From Peptostreptococcaceae bacterium oral taxon 113 str. W5053 (GTDB lineage Bacteria; Bacillota; Clostridia; Tissierellales; Peptoniphilaceae), in contig KI259744.1 of the NCBI GenBank assembly GCA_000467935.1, positions 1 through 51,540 of the forward strand: DNA of 51,540 nucleotides, given 5' to 3'. The position numbers and the translations under genes were made by a program. Below the pieces are notes generated by a model that was not told the DNA's origin, did no database searches, and saw only the letters and a list, made by a program, of their open reading frames with translations. Shown piece by piece: positions 50,544-51,540 of this stretch; position 1 is the stretch's first letter; each line of letters starts with the position of its first letter.

Positions 50544-51164
50544 CTATTGATTTTCTATTTTGCTAATCAATTCCTCATCAAATAACTTCACACCAAATTT
50601 TTCTAACATCATATTAACTATTTTCATTTTATTTGATAGTTTTATTTGCTCACTTTGAAATATTAGTGGATTTAACCATAAATTCAACAAAACAGCTATC
50701 ATTTCTGATGTTTCATTTGGATATTTAGTTTTTATACTGCCATCTGCTATACCTTCATTTATTATAGGTTGAATATATTGAGGAATTGTTATATCCCTTA
50801 TTTCAATGATAAATGCTGAAAGTAATTTGGGATTATCCAACAAATTAGGAGACATATACGTGATAGTTTCCATATTTTCATTGCCAAAACTTGATTTTAC
50901 AATTTTTATTAGTTTTTCAACTCCGTTCAAACTTTTATCTCGTTTTATTTCATCAAAGATCTGTATATTTTTGTTTCCTATCTCATTAACTACCGAATTA
51001 AAAATGTCTTCCTTTGACTCGAAATAATGGTATATTGCCCCCTTGGTTAACCCATCAAGTCTATTTATAATATCTGAAATTCTCGTTTCTTCATAACCTT
51101 TTGTTAAAAACAATTCACACGCCACATTTATAATTTTATTTCTAGTATTTTCTTTATTATCCAT
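50544..51164 (-). CDS. TetR-family regulator of the peptide operon
   Basis: This 206-residue regulator has an N-terminal TetR domain (TRISDIINRLDGLTKGAIYHYFESKEDIFNSVV, about 26-58) and an all-helical ligand domain. It is encoded in the same direction, just ahead of the double-operator promoter of the peptide operon, and is the most likely repressor. A weak AAAGG site lies ten bases before the start. The ligand might be the mature peptide or an antibiotic, which would give self-induction; this is not shown. Confidence 0.9.
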   Translation of the reverse strand: MDNKENTRNKIINVACELFLTKGYEETRISDIINRLDGLTKGAIYHYFESKEDIFNSVVNEIGNKNIQIFDEIKRDKSLNGVEKLIKIVKSSFGNENMETITYMSPNLLDNPKLLSAFIIEIRDITIPQYIQPIINEGIADGSIKTKYPNETSEMIAVLLNLWLNPLIFQSEQIKLSNKMKIVNMMLEKFGVKLFDEELISKIENQ

Positions 51165-51206
51165 AAATCAATAACCTTTCTATTTTAAACTTGTTTTTTT
51201 ATAATA

Positions 51207-51416
51207 TTACTCATAAAAATCATCAAAAGAGAACACATCATTAGGTGTACAATCAAGTGCTTTGCATACTTTCTCTAAATTTTTAAATGTAATAGGTTTA
51301 TCTTTCCCCATTTGTGCCATTACATTAGTTGTCAATCCTGCCATATCTATAACATCAGTTTTCTTTAAGCCTTTTTTTGCAAGTAGTATCCACAAGGGTT
51401 TATAGTTTAGTGACAT
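51207..51416 (-). CDS. small XRE-family helix-turn-helix protein
   Basis: This 69-residue Cro/CI-type protein reads KTDVIDMAGLTTNVMAQMGKDKPITFKNLEKVCKALDCTPNDVFSF, almost all of it DNA-binding domain, as in YozG-like regulators. Such proteins are common on mobile elements of Firmicutes. It has AAAGAGAG before the start and a good promoter. Its target is unknown; a link with the adjoining peptide operon is possible but unproven. Confidence 0.88.
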   Translation of the reverse strand: MSLNYKPLWILLAKKGLKKTDVIDMAGLTTNVMAQMGKDKPITFKNLEKVCKALDCTPNDVFSFDDFYE

Positions 51417-51452
51417 ATTAATCTCTCTTTTCTTTGTAATATAATTTTCTTT

Positions 51453-51481
51453 ATTATATCATATTTATTGGATACAGTCAA
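51453..51481 (-). promoter_or_regulatory. promoter of the XRE gene
   Basis: On the minus strand TTGACT, 17 bases and TATAAT lie 37 bases before the start codon. Confidence 0.8.
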
Positions 51482-51540
51482 TCTTTTATTGTTTAAACCT
51501 TGATTTTAGTTCTCTAGGATTGTCAAACATATGTGACAAA

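Noticed and set aside
1..51540. tRNA, rRNA and riboswitches
   Set aside because: I found no cloverleaf with a TTCGA-type arm, no rRNA segment and no T-box or known riboswitch core; subtle RNA elements could be missed by eye.

Overview
The window is low-GC DNA with Gram-positive signals: strong AGGAGG-type ribosome sites, TTGACA/TATAAT promoters, short tight operons, an HrcA/CIRCE heat-shock operon and lipoprotein signals. I infer an anaerobic Firmicute of the Clostridia/Tissierellia type. Family placement is a guess, because no rRNA or tRNA gene is present.

Layout. (1) 1-8.4 kb is an acquired segment. A five-gene importer operon (two YbtP/Q-like ABC half-transporters plus a complete ECF-type transporter) is read leftward from a divergent AraC regulator, and looks like a siderophore-uptake module. 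Next to it lie mobilization remnants: an oriT-like repeat, mobC and a relaxase cut off after its first residues. IS30-type ends lie on both sides. (2) 8.5-13.8 kb holds an AbrB-type regulator with an alpha/beta hydrolase, an ADP-forming acyl-CoA synthetase alpha-type protein with an Lrp-like regulator, and a GNAT acetyltransferase. (3) 13.9-24.1 kb is mostly housekeeping: lipoprotein MsrAB, two small membrane proteins, hrcA-grpE-dnaK under CIRCE, a PLP decarboxylase, a DMT transporter, a DUF2974 lipase-like protein and a DUF5131 protein. (4) 24.2-29.5 kb is accessory: small unknown genes, an OB-fold/zinc-ribbon-like protein, a Fic protein lacking the catalytic histidine, a frameshifted M20 peptidase, and a locus with the layout of a type III toxin-antitoxin system (strong promoter, three 42-nt repeats, terminator, small ORF). 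A 100-bp IS30-derived mini-element follows. (5) 29.5-43.8 kb carries a two-component system with a secreted Spy/CpxP-like protein, vWA and macrodomain proteins, several regulator/effector pairs (AraC-GyrI, TetR-membrane protein, MarR-DegV, TetR-ABC), VanW and HAD genes, and relics of IS30 and IS630 transposases. (6) 43.8-51.5 kb is an AT-richer island: a probable peptide-natural-product (RiPP) operon.

The RiPP operon starts from a TetR-type promoter with two identical-arm operators. It continues with a 21-residue peptide gene, a strong hairpin, an E1/MccB-like adenylating enzyme with a putative peptide-recognition domain, an M50-like membrane metalloprotease, two ABC transporters and a truncated CPBP-like protein. 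This operon and the type III TA-like locus are the two strongest candidates for undescribed systems. All family assignments were made by eye from motifs; no database search was possible.
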